Source: Mycobacterium sp. (lineage in GTDB: Bacteria > Actinomycetota > Actinomycetes > Mycobacteriales > Mycobacteriaceae). From it: a stretch of 64,000 nucleotides of DNA. A model generated the notes under the pieces. It was not told where the DNA came from. It ran no database searches and saw nothing but the letters and a program-made list of their open reading frames with translations. This document shows positions 57,166-64,000 of this stretch, one piece after another; position 1 is the stretch's first letter; every line of letters begins with the position of its first letter. A program made the position numbers and the translations under genes. Where the stretch lies: contig NZ_PKEK01000052.1 in the NCBI RefSeq assembly GCF_002863225.1, positions 1 through 64,000 on the forward strand, in the 5' to 3' direction.

Positions 57166-57789
57166 GTGTCTGATTACACCTTGCCCGATTTGGACTGGGA
57201 CTACGGAGCCCTGGAACCCCACATCTCGGGTGCGATCAACGAGCTCCACCACGACAAGCACCACGCCACCTACGTCAAGGGCGCCAACGACGCCGTCGCC
57301 AAGCTGGAAGAGGCTCGGTCGAAGGACGACCACTCGTCGATCCTGCTCAACGAGAAGAACCTGGCGTTCAACCTGGCGGGGCATGTCAACCACGTGGTGT
57401 GGTGGAAGATCCTGTCCCCCAACGGCGGTGACAAGCCGACCGGTGATCTGGCCGCGGCCATCGACGACGCTTTCGGGTCGTTCGACAAGTTCCGCGCACA
57501 GTTCAGCGCGGTCGCCAATGGAATCCAAGGATCAGGCTGGGCAGTGCTGGCCTATGACAGCCTGGGCGACAGGCTGCTGACCTTCCAGGTCTACGACCAC
57601 CAGACCAACTTCCCGCTGGGCGTGGTGCCGGTCTTGCTGCTCGACATGTGGGAGCACGCCTTCTACCTCGACTACAAGAACGTCAAGGCCGACTACACCA
57701 AGGCGTTCTGGAACGTCATCAACTGGGAAGAGGTGCAGAAGCGCTATGCGGCTGCAACCTCACAGGCCAAGGGTCTGATTTCCGCCTGA
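57166..57789 (+). CDS. sodA: Superoxide dismutase SodA (Fe-type)
   Basis: A 207-residue Fe/Mn superoxide dismutase, the same length as the M. tuberculosis protein, which is exported without a signal peptide. The metal ligands are His28, His76, Asp160 and His164, all in place. Residue 145 is His (in VYDHQTNFP), as in the Fe-dependent M. tuberculosis enzyme; Mn-type mycobacterial enzymes have Gln there. GTG start with AAGGA about 8 bases upstream. A strong terminator follows, so the gene is probably monocistronic. Confidence 0.97.
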   Translation: MSDYTLPDLDWDYGALEPHISGAINELHHDKHHATYVKGANDAVAKLEEARSKDDHSSILLNEKNLAFNLAGHVNHVVWWKILSPNGGDKPTGDLAAAIDDAFGSFDKFRAQFSAVANGIQGSGWAVLAYDSLGDRLLTFQVYDHQTNFPLGVVPVLLLDMWEHAFYLDYKNVKADYTKAFWNVINWEEVQKRYAAATSQAKGLISA

Positions 57790-57803
57790 CAGCCACTACC
57801 TCC

Positions 57804-57847
57804 CATTCGGGGCGTCGCGCCACTGGCGCGGCGTCCCGAATGCTTTT
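57804..57847 (+). terminator. Intrinsic terminator of sodA
   Basis: An 18-bp stem (57804-57821 with 57825-57842, two G-U pairs, no mismatch) with a 3-base loop is followed by CTTTT. It starts 14 bp after the sodA stop. Confidence 0.9.
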
Positions 57848-57980
57848 ACCCGGGTGTTTTCGACTTCGTCGGCGTTGATCGACCGTGTCCGCTTGCGGCC
57901 GTTGCCGCACTACCGCATGCTGATCGGATCGACCCACCGGCGTATCGCGGATACCCGAATCGACTGTGGCGGAGGGCGAA

Positions 57981-58514
57981 ATGGAAACTGGTTCCGGCCG
58001 GGCCATCGAGGTGGCCCCCTTCCATTCTCGTGGCGCGCTCAAAGGCTTCGTGATCTCAGGCCGATGGCCCGACTCGACCAAAGAATGGGCGCAGTTGTTG
58101 ATGGTCGCGGTCAGGGTGGCGTCGCTGCCCGGATTGCTGCACACCACAACGGTTTTCGGTGTTCGCGAGGAACTCCCTGACGCGCCCGCGCCCGGCACCG
58201 TCGGACTGGTTCTGGCCGAAGGACCGGTGGTCGGCGACCGCGCGATCCAGCCCGGATACTTCGCCGACCATCAGCCACCCGCGCTGCTGATGCTGCATCC
58301 GCCCTCGGAGACGACGCCGTCGCTGCCGGAGTGCAACGGCGCAGCGTCGGGCTGTGTGTTGTTGCCCGGTTTGCCGTACCTCGGATTAGAGCACCGGGCC
58401 GCATGGGTCGAGGCCGAAGCCGACGGCACGATCACATCGATGGTCAGCCGCGTCGGGGTCGACCCGATCAGCCACCCGGACACAGCTATCTTGGCGATGC
58501 TGCTCGCCGCATAG
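57981..58514 (+). CDS. Conserved 177-residue protein (Rv3847 orthologue)
   Basis: A soluble 177-residue protein, the same length as Rv3847, without signal peptide or clear membrane helix. It contains SGRWPDSTKEWAQLLMVAVR and a later stretch EHRAAWVEAEADGTITSMVS. I do not recognise a fold. The ATG at 57981 is supported by GGAGG 5 bases upstream, against a GTG at 57966. It lies between the sodA terminator and the espR promoter, so it has its own short transcript. Confidence 0.85.
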   Translation: METGSGRAIEVAPFHSRGALKGFVISGRWPDSTKEWAQLLMVAVRVASLPGLLHTTTVFGVREELPDAPAPGTVGLVLAEGPVVGDRAIQPGYFADHQPPALLMLHPPSETTPSLPECNGAASGCVLLPGLPYLGLEHRAAWVEAEADGTITSMVSRVGVDPISHPDTAILAMLLAA

Positions 58515-58984
58515 CTGCTCCCGCGACCGGAAGAGCATGGCGGCCGGTATGGCCGCGCCTTCTGATTGCCCACACGGATTGACCGGCTATTCGGACGGGC
58601 TGTCCAACGCGCGCCTGATGCCAGTTCTGGAACAGGCCCGGAAAACCGGCTCACGGTCGACGATAGGCCGCTCTACAGCAAAGCCGGTTTGCATTTCAGC
58701 CGGCTCCCGATCACGTTGCCGAGGGCATGCCGTCTCGGCGGCCAAGGGCGGTCATTAGTCCTCGAAGGGATGAAACTTCACACAAAACCCTTAGAATTTC
58801 ATGTGTATCCGCTGCACAAAGCCTTGGCGTTGTGACGGCTGCGGCCTCGGTGTCAATCAATAGCGCGCGCGTCAATTCGCCCCCAGGTTTCGCACTTGGT
58901 TGCGGCGAGAACTCTGGCTACGATGGTCAGCAAATACTTTGACGCGGCTACGCGATCTACCAATCCCGGTGGAGGTCTTTTCGA
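58515..58984. other. 470-bp intergenic region upstream of espR
   Basis: No convincing gene: short frames here lack ribosome binding sites and family resemblance. In M. tuberculosis this position holds Rv3848, which is missing here. The right part must contain the espR promoter; GGTGGAGG at about 58969-58976 is the espR ribosome binding site. An AT-richer patch at 58770-58800 could hold regulator sites. Confidence 0.5.
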
Positions 58985-59383
58985 ATGAGCACGACGTTTT
59001 CCGCCCGCCTGAACCGCCTGTTCGACACGGTCTACCCGCCCGGACGCGGGCCGCACACCTCGGCCGAAGTCATCGCGGCGCTCAAGTCGGAAGGAGTGAC
59101 GATGTCAGCTCCTTACCTGTCGCAGCTACGTTCCGGCAACCGGACCAACCCGTCGTCCACCACCATGGCCGCCCTGGCGAACTTCTTCCGGATCAAGCCC
59201 GCGTACTTCACCGACGACGAGTACTACGAGAAGCTCGAAAAGGAGCTGTCGTGGTTGCTGGTGATGCGCGACGAGGGAGTTCGACGTATCGCCTTACGCG
59301 CCAGCGAGCTGTCTCCGGAGTCCAGGGAGGACGTCGTCCACCACGTCGACGAGCTGCGCCGCAAGGAGCACCTGGACGCCTGA
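58985..59383 (+). CDS. espR: Nucleoid-associated regulator EspR
   Basis: A 132-residue DNA-binding protein, the same length as M. tuberculosis EspR, which activates the espACD locus needed for ESX-1 secretion and acts as a global nucleoid-associated protein. The N-terminal HTH spans TSAEVIAALKSEGVTMSAPY and YLSQLRSGNRTNPS (recognition helix); the C-terminal dimerisation helices are from about residue 85 on. GGAGG lies 9-10 bases before the ATG. Homologues occur in mycobacteria with and without pathogenic lifestyles. Confidence 0.96.
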   Translation: MSTTFSARLNRLFDTVYPPGRGPHTSAEVIAALKSEGVTMSAPYLSQLRSGNRTNPSSTTMAALANFFRIKPAYFTDDEYYEKLEKELSWLLVMRDEGVRRIALRASELSPESREDVVHHVDELRRKEHLDA

Positions 59384-59477
59384 CGGTGATCGGCCCGCCC
59401 CGCATGGTTAGGGTTGGCGCATCGATGCCGCACCGGCACCGCGACAACCGACGAGATTCCGGGGAGGCGACGCGCGA

Positions 59478-60134
59478 ATGAGCCTGTTCGGTAAGCGAAA
59501 AACCCGCGCTACCCGCCGCGCCGAGGCGCGCGCGATCAAGGCCAAGGCGAAGCTCGAGGCCAAACTGTCAGCCAAGAACGAGGTGCGCCGGTTCAAGGCC
59601 GAGCACCGGGCCGAGACCAAGGCGCTCCGCGACAAGTTGAAAGCCCAACGCAGCAGCGACCAGACCGCGTTGAAGGTCGCCGAGGCCAACTTGAAGGCGG
59701 TGCGCGAGGGAGCGTTGCTCTCACCGACCCGGATCAAGCGTCTGCTGACGGTGGCGCGGCTTCTCGCACCGATCCTCGTACCGGTCGCCTACCGCGTCGC
59801 GATCGCGGCCCGGGGGCTGATCGATCAGCGCCGCGCCGACCAACTCGGCGTGCCGCTGGCACAGATCGGCCAGTTCTCCGGAAGCGGCGGCCGGTTGTCG
59901 GCCCGTATCGCCGGCGCCGAGCAATCGCTGCGGACCGTGCAGGACAACAAGCCCAAGGATCTCGAGACCAAGCAGTTCGTCGCCGCGATCTCCGAACGGC
60001 TTGCCGATCTTGCCGCAGCCGTCACCGCCGCGGAGAACATGCCGACCGCGCGGCGCCGTGGCGCGCACGCCGCGATCTCCGCACAGCTCGACGACATCGA
60101 CGCCGACCTGTTGGCTCGCCTCGGATTGACCTGA
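59478..60134 (+). CDS. Conserved 218-residue protein (Rv3850 orthologue)
   Basis: A 218-residue protein, the same length as Rv3850. A long Lys/Arg/Ala/Glu-rich helical N-terminus (residues 1-75, for example RRAEARAIKAKAKLEAKLSA) is followed by one membrane-like segment (ARLLAPILVPVAYRVAIAA) and a second helical part. It has the look of a coiled-coil, nucleoid- or membrane-associated structural protein. ATG at 59478 with GGGGAGG about 10 bases upstream. Function unknown. Confidence 0.85.
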   Translation: MSLFGKRKTRATRRAEARAIKAKAKLEAKLSAKNEVRRFKAEHRAETKALRDKLKAQRSSDQTALKVAEANLKAVREGALLSPTRIKRLLTVARLLAPILVPVAYRVAIAARGLIDQRRADQLGVPLAQIGQFSGSGGRLSARIAGAEQSLRTVQDNKPKDLETKQFVAAISERLADLAAAVTAAENMPTARRRGAHAAISAQLDDIDADLLARLGLT

Positions 60135-60170
60135 CGCCCCGGCCCATCCCAGACAGGAGCTGCTATCCCA

Positions 60171-60860
60171 ATGACCGATCACCGCAAGATCATTCGACGC
60201 AGCCTGATTGGAACCGCCGCGGCGTCGGTGCTTTATTTCGGACCAGCCGCCGCGATCACGACAGCGTCGGCGCATGTGCAGGCCAGCAGCGACGACGCCG
60301 TCCGCGGGGGCTACGCGACGGTCAGCTTCCAGGTGCCCAACGAATCGACGACCGGCGCGGCCACCACCGTCCTGACCGTCGATCTGCCCGATGGCTCGGC
60401 AGTGCGCACCGAGACCAAGCCGGGTTGGGCCGCGAAGATCGACCGCGACGGGGACAAGATCCGTTCGGTCACCTGGACATCAGCACCCAACGGCGGCATT
60501 CCGGTCGACCAGTTCGACGTGTTCCGGATCGCGCTGAAGCTTCCCGACGCTGACTCGGTGAGCTTTCCGACGACGCAGACCTACGCCGACGGCGCGGTGG
60601 TGAAGTGGGATCAGCCGCCGGCAGCCGGCGGCGCCGAGCCCGAGCACCCCGCTCCGATTCTGCGGGTGGCCGTGGGCTCACCGCAGAAGCCCGCCCACCA
60701 ACCGGCGGCGCCCACGTCGGCCGCGCCGACCGTCTCGGCCGCCCCGACGGCGCCGCAACCGCGCAAGGTCGTCGACAACACCAGCCGGATCCTGGCCGGC
60801 GCCGCGTTGCTGGTCGGTGCTCTGGGCGTCGGTCTGGCGCTGATCGTGCGACGACCGTGA
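60171..60860 (+). CDS. YcnI-family copper-binding protein
   Basis: A 229-residue exported protein. After a signal peptide (about 1-34, cleaved at TASA) the mature protein starts HVQASSDDAVRGGYATVSFQ, with the N-terminal His that binds Cu(II) in YcnI proteins. A DUF1775 beta-sandwich domain (about 35-165) follows, then a Pro/Ala linker and a C-terminal membrane helix (ILAGAALLVGALGVGLALIV). It should be anchored outside the membrane and hold or deliver copper. The stop overlaps copC (GTGA). Confidence 0.92.
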   Translation: MTDHRKIIRRSLIGTAAASVLYFGPAAAITTASAHVQASSDDAVRGGYATVSFQVPNESTTGAATTVLTVDLPDGSAVRTETKPGWAAKIDRDGDKIRSVTWTSAPNGGIPVDQFDVFRIALKLPDADSVSFPTTQTYADGAVVKWDQPPAAGGAEPEHPAPILRVAVGSPQKPAHQPAAPTSAAPTVSAAPTAPQPRKVVDNTSRILAGAALLVGALGVGLALIVRRP

Positions 60861-61372
60861 CCCACCGGGCCCGCCTGGTCGTGCTGGCCCTGATGCTGGC
60901 GGCGTTCGCCTTCGGCACCGCTTTGACCGCGGGTGCGGCCGGCGCGCACGCCGCCCGGGTGGCAGCCGAGCCGGCGGACAACTCCTCGATCAGCGCGGGT
61001 CCGATCCGGGTCCGGGCGACCTTCAACGAGGACCTGCAAACCACCTTCGCCGCGATGACGGTGGTCGGCCCGGACGGCAACCTCTGGACCGCCGGCGAGC
61101 CAAGCGTGCACGGCACGGTAGTCAGCATCGGCATGCGGCCGCTCGGCCCGGCGGGCACCTACACAGTCAACTACCGGGTGACCTCGGCGGACGGGCATGT
61201 GGTCGCCGGGTCGTGGTCATTTCGTCTGACCGCGGCCGGGTCGGGCACCCCCGGACCATCGGCCCAGGGTTCGCACAATTCGCCGGACGACCTACCGATC
61301 TGGCCGTTCGTCTTGGGCGCGGTGATCCTGGTCGGCGGCGGCGCACTGTGGTCCCTACGAAATAGACCCTGA
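60857..61372 (+). CDS. CopC-domain copper-binding protein
   Basis: A 171-residue exported protein with a signal peptide (LVVLALMLAAFAFGTALTAG) and a CopC cupredoxin-like domain starting at AHAARVAAEPADN. Its C-terminal motif SADGHVVAGSWSFRL contains the conserved His. One C-terminal membrane helix (IWPFVLGAVILVGGGALW) anchors it. It is translationally coupled to the YcnI gene, a common pairing in actinobacterial copper handling; no CopD domain is attached. In M. tuberculosis the corresponding place holds the short Rv3851, possibly a remnant. Confidence 0.9.
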   Translation: MTHRARLVVLALMLAAFAFGTALTAGAAGAHAARVAAEPADNSSISAGPIRVRATFNEDLQTTFAAMTVVGPDGNLWTAGEPSVHGTVVSIGMRPLGPAGTYTVNYRVTSADGHVVAGSWSFRLTAAGSGTPGPSAQGSHNSPDDLPIWPFVLGAVILVGGGALWSLRNRP

Positions 61373-61473
61373 CCGGCTGAAATCGTCGACCGCCGAGCTG
61401 CGTTCGCAGCACTGGCATGATGGATTCGACCTTTCCGGCGTACGCAACGAGAAACGGCAAAGGAGCCTCCCGG

Positions 61474-61983
61474 ATGGCAGACCCGCAGGATCGCCCGCAC
61501 GAGACGCCCGACCCCGCGCCTGAACCTTCCCTGAACACGCCTCCGCCACCCCAGCCTCCGGCAGAGGCAGAGCCGCCGGCCCCGGCCGCGCCGGCCGCCG
61601 ACAAGCCGGCGAAAAAGGCACCGGCCAAGAAGGCGACGGCGAAGAAGACCGCTCCGGAGAAGGCAGCGAAGAAGCAGGCCGCCAAGAAGGGGGTCGCGAA
61701 AAAGGCCCCCGCCAAGAAAGCCGCTGCCAAGAAGGCGCCGGCGAAAAAGGCCGCCGCCAAGAAGCTGGCACCGGGGGCTCCGGAATCCAACGGTCAGCTG
61801 GCTGCCGCCGCCAAAGATGTCGCGGCACAAGCGAAGTCAACTGTGGAGGCGGCTCGCAATCCGCTGCCCGCTCATCCCGCGAACGAATCCGCGGGACGCT
61901 CGCCGCTGCCGTTCGCGGTGGCCATTGCGATCAGCGTGCTGGCCGTCCTGCTGGTGCGGCATCTGCGCCAACAGGACGAGTGA
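61474..61983 (+). CDS. hns: Hns-like Lys/Ala/Pro-rich membrane-anchored nucleoid protein (Rv3852 orthologue)
   Basis: A 169-residue protein. The acidic/Pro-rich start (MADPQDRPHETPDPAPEPS) precedes 15 or so PAKK/AAKK units (about 46-96) that resemble the tail of histone H1 and should bind DNA. A conserved segment (NGQLAAAAKDVAAQAKSTVE) follows, and the C-terminus is a membrane helix (LPFAVAIAISVLAVLLVRHL). M. tuberculosis Rv3852 has the same layout but is 134 residues. The ATG at 61474 has AAAGGAG 8 bases upstream. It may tether DNA to the membrane. Confidence 0.92.
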   Translation: MADPQDRPHETPDPAPEPSLNTPPPPQPPAEAEPPAPAAPAADKPAKKAPAKKATAKKTAPEKAAKKQAAKKGVAKKAPAKKAAAKKAPAKKAAAKKLAPGAPESNGQLAAAAKDVAAQAKSTVEAARNPLPAHPANESAGRSPLPFAVAIAISVLAVLLVRHLRQQDE

Positions 61984-62002
61984 CGATGGCTAGCATGGCC
62001 CG

Positions 62003-62491
62003 GTGACTTCGATATTCCGGCCGACGGCCGACCTCGTCGACGACATCGGGCCCGAGGTCCGCAGCTGCGACGTCCAGTTCCGCCAGTTCGGTGCGAACAC
62101 CGAATTCGCCGGGCCGATCAGCACCGTGCGCTGCCACCAGGACAACGCGCTGCTCAAGTCGGTGCTGTCGGAGCCGGGCGACGGTGGCGTCCTGGTGATC
62201 GACGGGGGCGGCTCGCTGCACACCGCGCTGATCGGCGACCTGATCGCCGACCTGGCCCGCAGCAATGGGTGGGCCGGCGTGATCGTGAACGGCGCCGTGC
62301 GTGACGCCGCCACCCTGCGTGGCATCGAGCTCGGCATCAAGGCGCTGGGCACCAATCCGCGCAAGAGCACCAAGACCGGCGCCGGCACCCGCGACGTCAC
62401 CGTGGACCTCGGCGGGGTGGAGTTCGTTCCCGGCGACATCGCCTACAGCGACGACGACGGCATCGTGGTCGTCGCTGCCGACCCCGACTAG
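62003..62491 (+). CDS. rraA: RraA-family protein (annotated menG in mycobacteria)
   Basis: A 162-residue RraA-like protein, related to the inhibitor of RNase E and to HMG/CHA aldolases. Conserved pieces are IDGGGSLHTALIGDLIADLA, VIVNGAVRDAATL and VDLGGVEFVPGDIAYSDDDG. Older annotation as demethylmenaquinone methyltransferase (menG) is considered wrong for this family. GTG start. It converges on ethA, and the two stop codons share CTAG (62488-62491). Confidence 0.94.
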   Translation: MTSIFRPTADLVDDIGPEVRSCDVQFRQFGANTEFAGPISTVRCHQDNALLKSVLSEPGDGGVLVIDGGGSLHTALIGDLIADLARSNGWAGVIVNGAVRDAATLRGIELGIKALGTNPRKSTKTGAGTRDVTVDLGGVEFVPGDIAYSDDDGIVVVAADPD

Positions 62492-63957
62492 ACCGCCAGG
62501 GCCGCCGGCTTCTTGGCGAAGCTCAGCGCCTCGTCGTCGACCTTCCCGCGGCGGATCAACTGCAGGTCCATGAAGTAGTTCTGCTTGAGCCGCCACGGTG
62601 ACACGTGTCCGGCCTTGGGCAGGTAGTCCAGCGCGCGCAGCACGTAGCCGGGGGTGAAGTCCATCAGTGGGCGCTCGTCGACCGAATTGCCCGGGTGCTG
62701 CGGAACCACGGTGTCGTAGTGCTTCTCGTCCATGTAATTGATCACTCGGCAGACGAACTCCGACACCAGGTCGGCCTTCAACGTCCAGGATGCGTTGGTG
62801 TAGCCGATGGTGAATGCCATGTTCGGCAGGCCGGTCAGCATCATGCCCTTGAACGCCATCGTGTCGTTGAGGTCGACGGCCTCCCCGTTCCGCCGGATCT
62901 CGGCGCCACCGAACAGCTGCAGGTTCAAACCCGTTGCGGTGATGATGATGTCGGCCTCGATCTCCTTGCCGGAGCCGAGCTTGATTCCGGTCTTGGTGAA
63001 CCGTTCGATGGTGTCGGTGACGACGTCGGCCTGCCCCTTGCGGATGGTCTTGAACAGATCGCCGTTGGGCGCCAGACACAGGCGCTGGTCCCACGGGTTG
63101 TAGCTCGGGCCGAAGTGCTTCTCCACGTCATAGCCCTCCGGCAGCCGGTGCTTGGCCATGGTCAGCAACGTCTTGCGCATCTGCTTCGGGAACTTGCGGG
63201 AGAACTGGTACTGGAATGTGCTGAACGCGATCCACTTCCACCGGTTCGCGGCGTGGGCGAGTTTGGTCGGCAGCCACTTGTTGGCCTGCTCGGCGAACGG
63301 GTCGCTCAGCGGCAGCGAGCCGATGTAACTCGGCGACCGCTGCAGCATCGTCACATGGCCGGCACCGGTCTTCACCAGCGACGGGATCAGTGTGATCGAG
63401 GTGGCGCCGGAGCCGATGACAACGATCTTCTTGCCGGCGTAGTCCAGGTCCTCGGGCCAGTGCTGCGGGTGGATCGTGGTGCCCTCGAAGTCGTCGTAAC
63501 CCTCGAACGTGGGCAGGTAACCCTTGTCGTAGTTGTAGTAACCGCTGCACGCGAACAGGAACGAGCAGGTGAGTTCTTCCGGCTGCCCGTCGTTCGCGAC
63601 GGTCAGGTGCCAACGGTTGTCCACGTCGGACCATTCAGCGGCCTGGACCTGGTGGCGGTAGCGGATGTTCTTGTCGATGCCGTTCTCGGTGGCGGCCTCT
63701 CTGATGTAGGCCTTGATCGACGCGCCGTCGGCGATCGACGTCGACGACTCCCACGGCTTGAACCGGAATCCCAGCGTGAACATGTCGGAGTCGGAACGAA
63801 TCCCGGGGTACTTGAACAGGTCCCAGGTGCCGCCGAGGTCGTCGCGGCGCTCGAGAATCGCATAGCTCTTGGACGGGCAGCGGTCCTGCAGGTGCCAGGC
63901 CGCGCTGATGCCGGAGATGCCGGCGCCGACGATCACAACATCGAGATGTTCAGTCAT
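62488..63957 (-). CDS. ethA: Baeyer-Villiger monooxygenase EthA
   Basis: A 489-residue FAD/NADPH monooxygenase, the same length as M. tuberculosis EthA, that activates the pro-drugs ethionamide and related thioamides and natively oxidises ketones. The FAD motif is IVGAGISGISAAWHL (about 9-23), the BVMO fingerprint FEGTTIHPQHWPED (about residues 157-170) and the NADPH motif VIGSGATSITLIP. The protein starts MTEHLDVVIVGAG. It ends 40 bp from the right edge; the regulator gene ethR is outside the window. Confidence 0.97.
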   Translation of the reverse strand: MTEHLDVVIVGAGISGISAAWHLQDRCPSKSYAILERRDDLGGTWDLFKYPGIRSDSDMFTLGFRFKPWESSTSIADGASIKAYIREAATENGIDKNIRYRHQVQAAEWSDVDNRWHLTVANDGQPEELTCSFLFACSGYYNYDKGYLPTFEGYDDFEGTTIHPQHWPEDLDYAGKKIVVIGSGATSITLIPSLVKTGAGHVTMLQRSPSYIGSLPLSDPFAEQANKWLPTKLAHAANRWKWIAFSTFQYQFSRKFPKQMRKTLLTMAKHRLPEGYDVEKHFGPSYNPWDQRLCLAPNGDLFKTIRKGQADVVTDTIERFTKTGIKLGSGKEIEADIIITATGLNLQLFGGAEIRRNGEAVDLNDTMAFKGMMLTGLPNMAFTIGYTNASWTLKADLVSEFVCRVINYMDEKHYDTVVPQHPGNSVDERPLMDFTPGYVLRALDYLPKAGHVSPWRLKQNYFMDLQLIRRGKVDDEALSFAKKPAALAV

Positions 63958-63962
63958 GCCGA

Positions 63963-64000
63963 CACGCTATCAACGCCGTGTCGAATCAGTCAACACCCTG
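63963..64000. promoter_or_regulatory. Left part of the ethA-ethR operator region
   Basis: CACGCTATCAAC (63963-63974) and TGTCGAATCAGTCAAC (63979-63994) resemble the repeated half-sites of the EthR operator as I remember it from M. tuberculosis. The region continues past the window edge. Confidence 0.5.

Noticed and set aside
56778..57173. 131-codon frame overlapping the small membrane protein and the sodA start
   Set aside because: It is out of frame with the membrane-helix ORF and runs into sodA; composition is shadow-like.
58537..58942. Short plus-strand frames in the 470-bp region before espR
   Set aside because: Several overlapping frames of 70-90 codons without ribosome binding sites, with unusual Arg/Ser/Cys composition and no family; kept as non-coding.
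60469..61198. Frames antisense to ycnI and copC
   Set aside because: Overlap genes with clear signal peptides and domains; products are Arg/Ala-rich.

Overview
The window is chromosomal DNA of a non-tuberculous mycobacterium. It is GC-rich throughout and holds a near-contiguous copy of the mycobacterial cell-envelope region that in Mycobacterium tuberculosis runs from the emb genes (Rv3794) to ethA (Rv3854c). Many proteins (EmbA, EmbB, Pks13, FadD32, Ag85A, GlfT2, Glf, SodA, EspR, EthA) can be recognised residue by residue as mycobacterial orthologues. Comparisons with M. tuberculosis gene order rest on memory, not on a search.

Layout. 1-2296: a partial DUF222/13E12-type gene and an MFS transporter stand where embC, aftA and dprE1/E2 would be in M. 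tuberculosis. 2567-9042: embA-embB, the arabinosyltransferases (ethambutol target). 9145-12219: an accessory block with a CsbD-like stress protein and strong terminator, a TetR regulator, a secreted lipase, a 43-residue protein and a small secreted protein. 12216-21019: accD4-pks13-fadD32, the terminal condensation of mycolic acid synthesis. 21340-24557: a Culp6-type serine esterase, fbpD (MPT51) and fbpA (Ag85A). 24982-31590: aftB-ubiA-DPPR phosphatase-glfT2-glf, a tightly overlapping operon for arabinogalactan. 31866-34578: erp and a peptidoglycan amidase. 34591-41145: a secreted protein of unknown function, a HAD hydrolase, two acyltransferases, then an APH-like kinase and a Rieske/metallo-beta-lactamase-fold protein. 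41240-44037: an FAD oxidoreductase, a TetR regulator and a small membrane protein with matching operators. 44034-50407: a diguanylate cyclase, serS, a septum-formation-type protein, a minizincin-like metalloprotease, a MIRU-like repeat ORF, a phosphoglycerate-mutase-family protein and pheA. 50452-53923: an iron-box-controlled gene followed by a CPBP protein, an LCP-family ligase and ferritin bfrB. 53939-57789: glpQ1, a zinc-ribbon membrane protein, a rhodanese and sodA. 57981-63957: an Rv3847-like protein, espR, an Rv3850-like protein, a YcnI-CopC copper pair, an Hns-like protein, an rraA-like gene and ethA.

How the genes work together. FadD32, the AccD4-containing carboxylase and Pks13 make mycolates; Ag85A transfers them to the arabinogalactan that Glf, GlfT2, UbiA/DPPR phosphatase, EmbA/B and AftB build; Erp, the LGFP-repeat amidase and the LCP protein act at the same wall. 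A second theme is metal and redox handling: an iron-box gene, BfrB, SodA, a rhodanese and YcnI/CopC.

Main differences from M. tuberculosis: no embC next to embA; the sulfolipid locus (papA2-mmpL8-pks2-fadD23) is absent and Rv3819/Rv3829c-like genes lie 94 bp apart; the PE_PGRS62 position holds an unrelated secreted protein; a diguanylate cyclase, a full-length CPBP-LCP pair, a rhodanese and a YcnI-CopC pair are present. I found no CRISPR array, rRNA, tRNA, transposase or prophage.
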